Assembly (NCBI GenBank): GCA_030647575.1
Contig: JAUSJS010000032.1
Coordinates: 1 to 6,116 of the forward strand
Length of the DNA: 6,116 bases
Reading direction: 5' to 3'
From: Candidatus Limnocylindrales bacterium
GTDB lineage: Bacteria; Chloroflexota; Limnocylindria; Limnocylindrales; CSP1-4
In this document: in pieces, positions 4,355 to 6,116 of the stretch
Numbering within the stretch: the first letter of the stretch is position 1
How the letters are laid out: each line of letters starts with the position of its first letter
Made by a program: the position numbers and the translations under genes
The notes under the pieces: generated by a model
What the model saw: only the letters and a program-made list of their open reading frames with translations
Database searches by the model: none
Told to the model about the DNA's origin: nothing

Positions 4355-4984
4355 CTACAGGTATTGGTTGACCGTGCAGGCCTGGTCCGGGCCGAGAATC
4401 CAAGTGCCATTGCTCAGTTGGGCACCATGCCAGCCCTTGACGGTGTAGTTGAAGTGCTCCCAGAACCACTTCCAGTTGTAGCTGGTCCAGTCCTCGGCGT
4501 GGGACTTGTTGTTCAGGTCCTGCCACCAGGTCTCAAGCGCGTTTCCATCCTTGAGGAACTGACCTTGCTTGCCAGGCCTACTGGCGGCGATGTAGTAGAC
4601 CGTGCCCGATGCGTCGGTGTACCCGCCGCCGCGGATCCATGAGCCTTCAGCCTGGTTGATGTACTGGAGGCCACACGTCCCGGTCGCGGTCGTAGTCAGC
4701 ACTGATGAGCCAGTCGCCCCTGAGCGGCCCGCGCTCGCACTACCGAGGACGGAATGGACATTCGCCCTCCCTGTGTGGAGATCGTTGGCTAGGCGCTGGG
4801 CTAGATATGCCTGCGCTGCTGCCTGCTCGGCAGGGGTAAACGCTGCCCAATCTGCGGCGCTGATCGGCATCCTGGGCTTGGTATTCGCGAAGGCTGTCGT
4901 TGCCGTCGCCAGGGATAGAGTGATTACCAGGACCGAAATAACCACGTGACGCGCGTGGCTGCTCCAGTTCCATGAGCGGCGCAC
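4355..4984 (-). CDS. Secreted two-cysteine protein, upstream paralogue, unknown family
   Basis: A 209-residue precursor. GTG at 4982-4984 follows AGGAG (4993-4997) by eight bases. The frame is open further upstream, but that part lacks a site. Signal peptide: basic start, hydrophobic core HVVISVLVITLSLATATTAFA with an AFA cleavage motif after residue 33. The mature end carries PRMPISAADWAAF (37-49), then an Ala-rich helix (EQAAAQAYLAQRLA). A Ser/Thr/Gly-rich linker follows (about 81-103), then a C-terminal domain with GQFLKDG, a Trp-rich core (WKWFWEHFNY) and GPDQACTVNQYL at the very end. Cysteines lie at about 104 and 203. The last 72 residues align without gaps to the downstream gene with 28 identities by my hand count, and the SAADW region has 13 of 21. 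The longer Ser/Thr linker is specific to this copy. I do not recognise the family and see no catalytic signature. Confidence 0.87.
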   Translation of the reverse strand: MRRSWNWSSHARHVVISVLVITLSLATATTAFANTKPRMPISAADWAAFTPAEQAAAQAYLAQRLANDLHTGRANVHSVLGSASAGRSGATGSSVLTTTATGTCGLQYINQAEGSWIRGGGYTDASGTVYYIAASRPGKQGQFLKDGNALETWWQDLNNKSHAEDWTSYNWKWFWEHFNYTVKGWHGAQLSNGTWILGPDQACTVNQYL

Positions 4985-5161
4985 TATTGCTTCTCCTTTC
5001 TGGCCGACGTCCGTTCCCGGGCACGTCGGACCGACCATTCAGCGCGATATCCGCGCCGTGAACGCTTCAATGGCGTAGGACGTCTTCCCACACACTCAGT
5101 CCAAGGCCAATGCCAATGAGTTCGAGGTATCATCCCTTTCGTCGGTTGGCGTGCGGTGTTG
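4985..5161 (-). promoter_or_regulatory. Upstream region of the secreted-pair operon, with leader hairpin
   Basis: This 177-base gap lies between the crystallin-like gene and the first paralogue. CCGACGT (5004-5010) and ACGTCGG (5023-5029) are exact reverse complements with a 12-base loop. They lie directly before the Shine-Dalgarno site (4993-4997), so a leader hairpin could affect translation. Possible -35 elements on the minus strand (TTGGCA, TTGGAC near 5100-5115) have no well-spaced -10 partner, so I do not place a promoter. No terminator with a T run is visible for the crystallin-like gene. Confidence 0.35.
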
Positions 5162-5692
5162 CTAACTCAGCCGTTCCACGCTCGAGAACTGGTCGTTGGC
5201 GGCGTCGCCGACGTAGGCCATCGACAAGGTCCCCCAGTCCCAGCCCGCGCCCCCGTAGCCGACGTCCTGCCACCAGCGCGGATGGCCGCCGTTGGAGGTG
5301 CGGAAGGAGCTGATCTTGTCGTTCCAGCCGTAGATGGTCAGGTCGGGCTCCGACCAGAAGGCGGTGAACGAGGGCGTCCCGCCGTAGTTGGCGTCCGCGT
5401 ACCAGGTGACGTACTGGGTCACGGCGACGAGCTCCGCCGAGCGTCCGAGGGCGACCATGTCCCGATCGCGCTCGGCCGCGCTGGCGAAGCAGCGGATGAC
5501 CGGGAAGTCGCGATCATGGCAGTGGAACTGAGCCACCTCGTCCAGGGAGATCGCCCGTCCGTCCAGCTGTGCCCGGCGCTCACCGCCACCGGCCGGCGAG
5601 CCCGCGGCGGCGGTCGCTGCGACGCCAAGAGCCAGGATCGCGGCCAGGACCAGCGGCCCGCCGCGGTAACGGAATGATCGACGATGTCCCAT
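5162..5692 (-). CDS. Secreted beta/gamma-crystallin-type calcium-binding protein
   Basis: A 176-residue precursor. ATG at 5690-5692 follows GAGGT (5698-5702) by five bases. Signal peptide: GHRRSFRYRGG, then a hydrophobic core (PLVLAAILALGVAATAAAG), with cleavage around residue 30. The mature N-terminal part holds FHCHDRDFPVIRCF, two cysteines likely joined. Next come strand-rich repeats: VTWYADANYGG, then DLTIYGWNDKISSF, and a second half with DVGYGGAGWDWG and ANDQFSSV. NDKISS (124-129) and NDQFSS (166-171) both match the (N/D)(N/D)xx(S/T)S calcium clamp of microbial beta/gamma-crystallins, one per Greek-key motif. An alternative label for the same fold is the peptidase-inhibitor I36 (SMPI-like) group. 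I infer an extracellular calcium-stabilised protein. Target unknown. Confidence 0.82.
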   Translation of the reverse strand: MGHRRSFRYRGGPLVLAAILALGVAATAAAGSPAGGGERRAQLDGRAISLDEVAQFHCHDRDFPVIRCFASAAERDRDMVALGRSAELVAVTQYVTWYADANYGGTPSFTAFWSEPDLTIYGWNDKISSFRTSNGGHPRWWQDVGYGGAGWDWGTLSMAYVGDAANDQFSSVERLS

Positions 5693-5964
5693 AGCCCACC
5701 TCGCCCGGGACGACTGACGGTTGATCGGGCAGTCGAGGCGGTCGCCCCAGCCGAACGGCTCGCGGCACGGACGGTACGTCGGCGATCCTCCGCCTCGGCC
5801 CCAGCATCGAGACGGAGCCGCCGCGCGTCTATCCCAGAGTCCCCTCAGTGGCCGATGAGTATTTCCACGTAACGCGTGGCAGGCGAGGTAGCCCGAATTG
5901 CCGGGGAGTGCGCTTCCGCAGCGACTGCCAGATTGCGCCTACCATCGCCCGGGGGAGGGACGCG
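5693..5964. other. Divergent intergenic region
   Basis: These 272 bases separate the crystallin-like gene (leftward) from the membrane-protein gene at the right edge (rightward), so they should hold both promoters. I see no reliable -35/-10 pair on either strand. A small inverted repeat, CCACG (5865-5869) with CGTGG (5875-5879), sits near the middle in a locally AT-richer patch. Open frames here translate to Arg/Ser-rich sequence and look like chance. Confidence 0.5.
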
Positions 5965-6116
5965 ATGACAACAACAAGCGACGGTGCATTCGGCCAGAGA
6001 CGCTGGGGTCCTCTAGCTCGCCTGATCTTGGTGCCGCGCGCCTTCGTGACGGCGTTGGCCGGATCGGCGCTCGTCGTCGGCGTGCTCTTCTGGCTTGTCC
6101 TCGTGGCCGTTCCGCA
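5965..6116 (+). CDS. Membrane protein, N-terminal part only
   Basis: The gene begins at ATG 5965, with GGAGGG (5954-5959) five bases upstream, and runs off the right edge after 50 codons. The start is Thr-rich and polar (MTTTSDGAFGQRRWGPLARL), then a short amphipathic stretch (ILVPRAFVTAL). A transmembrane helix follows (AGSALVVGVLFWLVLVAVP). Too little remains to name a family. It could be a transporter, a histidine kinase or another membrane protein. It is divergent from the crystallin-like gene. Confidence 0.75.
   Translation, partial: MTTTSDGAFGQRRWGPLARLILVPRAFVTALAGSALVVGVLFWLVLVAVP

Noticed and set aside
5580..5872. Open frames around the start of the crystallin-like gene
   Set aside because: Arg-rich translations in shadow frames with no ribosome-binding sites.

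Overview
This is a high-GC bacterial chromosome segment. Start codons are often GTG, Shine-Dalgarno sites are strong (GGAGG type), genes are short and tightly packed, and secreted proteins have classic Sec signal peptides. The gene families (geranylgeranyl-reductase-like flavoprotein, DUF5676, DUF302, SHOCT) and the base composition fit a soil-type Actinomycetota or Chloroflexota. The sequence alone does not decide between them. I see no rRNA, tRNA, CRISPR array or insertion sequence.

Left part (1-2364). A leftward pair, a DUF5676-like membrane protein and a FAD-dependent geranylgeranyl-reductase-family protein, is coupled by a 4-base stop/start overlap. It is divergent from a rightward run of four small genes: SHOCT membrane protein, DUF302 protein, three-helix membrane protein, second SHOCT membrane protein. 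Between the two directions lies the best regulatory signal in the window. There are three CTCA-type units at exact 11-bp spacing facing left and three facing right, arranged as mirror images. This is the layout expected of an OmpR/PhoB-type response regulator controlling both directions.

Middle (2365-3700). This stretch looks worn. A four-helix membrane protein gene on the minus strand is split by a one-base frameshift. About 550 bp follows with no convincing gene, only a plus-strand open frame that lacks a start. A small minus-strand membrane protein gene stops at an in-frame TAG, beyond which another 47 codons, including a second hydrophobic helix, stay open.

Right part (3718-5692). Three consecutive minus-strand genes encode secreted proteins. 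The first is a small beta/gamma-crystallin-type protein with two intact (N/D)(N/D)xxSS calcium-clamp motifs. The next two are tandem paralogues of a secreted family I do not recognise. Each has a signal peptide, a PR(M/L)PxSAADWAxF motif at the mature N-terminus, two retained cysteines and an ungapped 72-residue C-terminal domain. The paralogues and the small membrane protein downstream form a probable operon with hairpins in its junctions.

The right edge holds the start of a rightward gene for a membrane protein, divergent from the crystallin-like gene. The least explained content is the paralogous secreted pair with its membrane-protein neighbour, and the mirror-image regulatory arrays.
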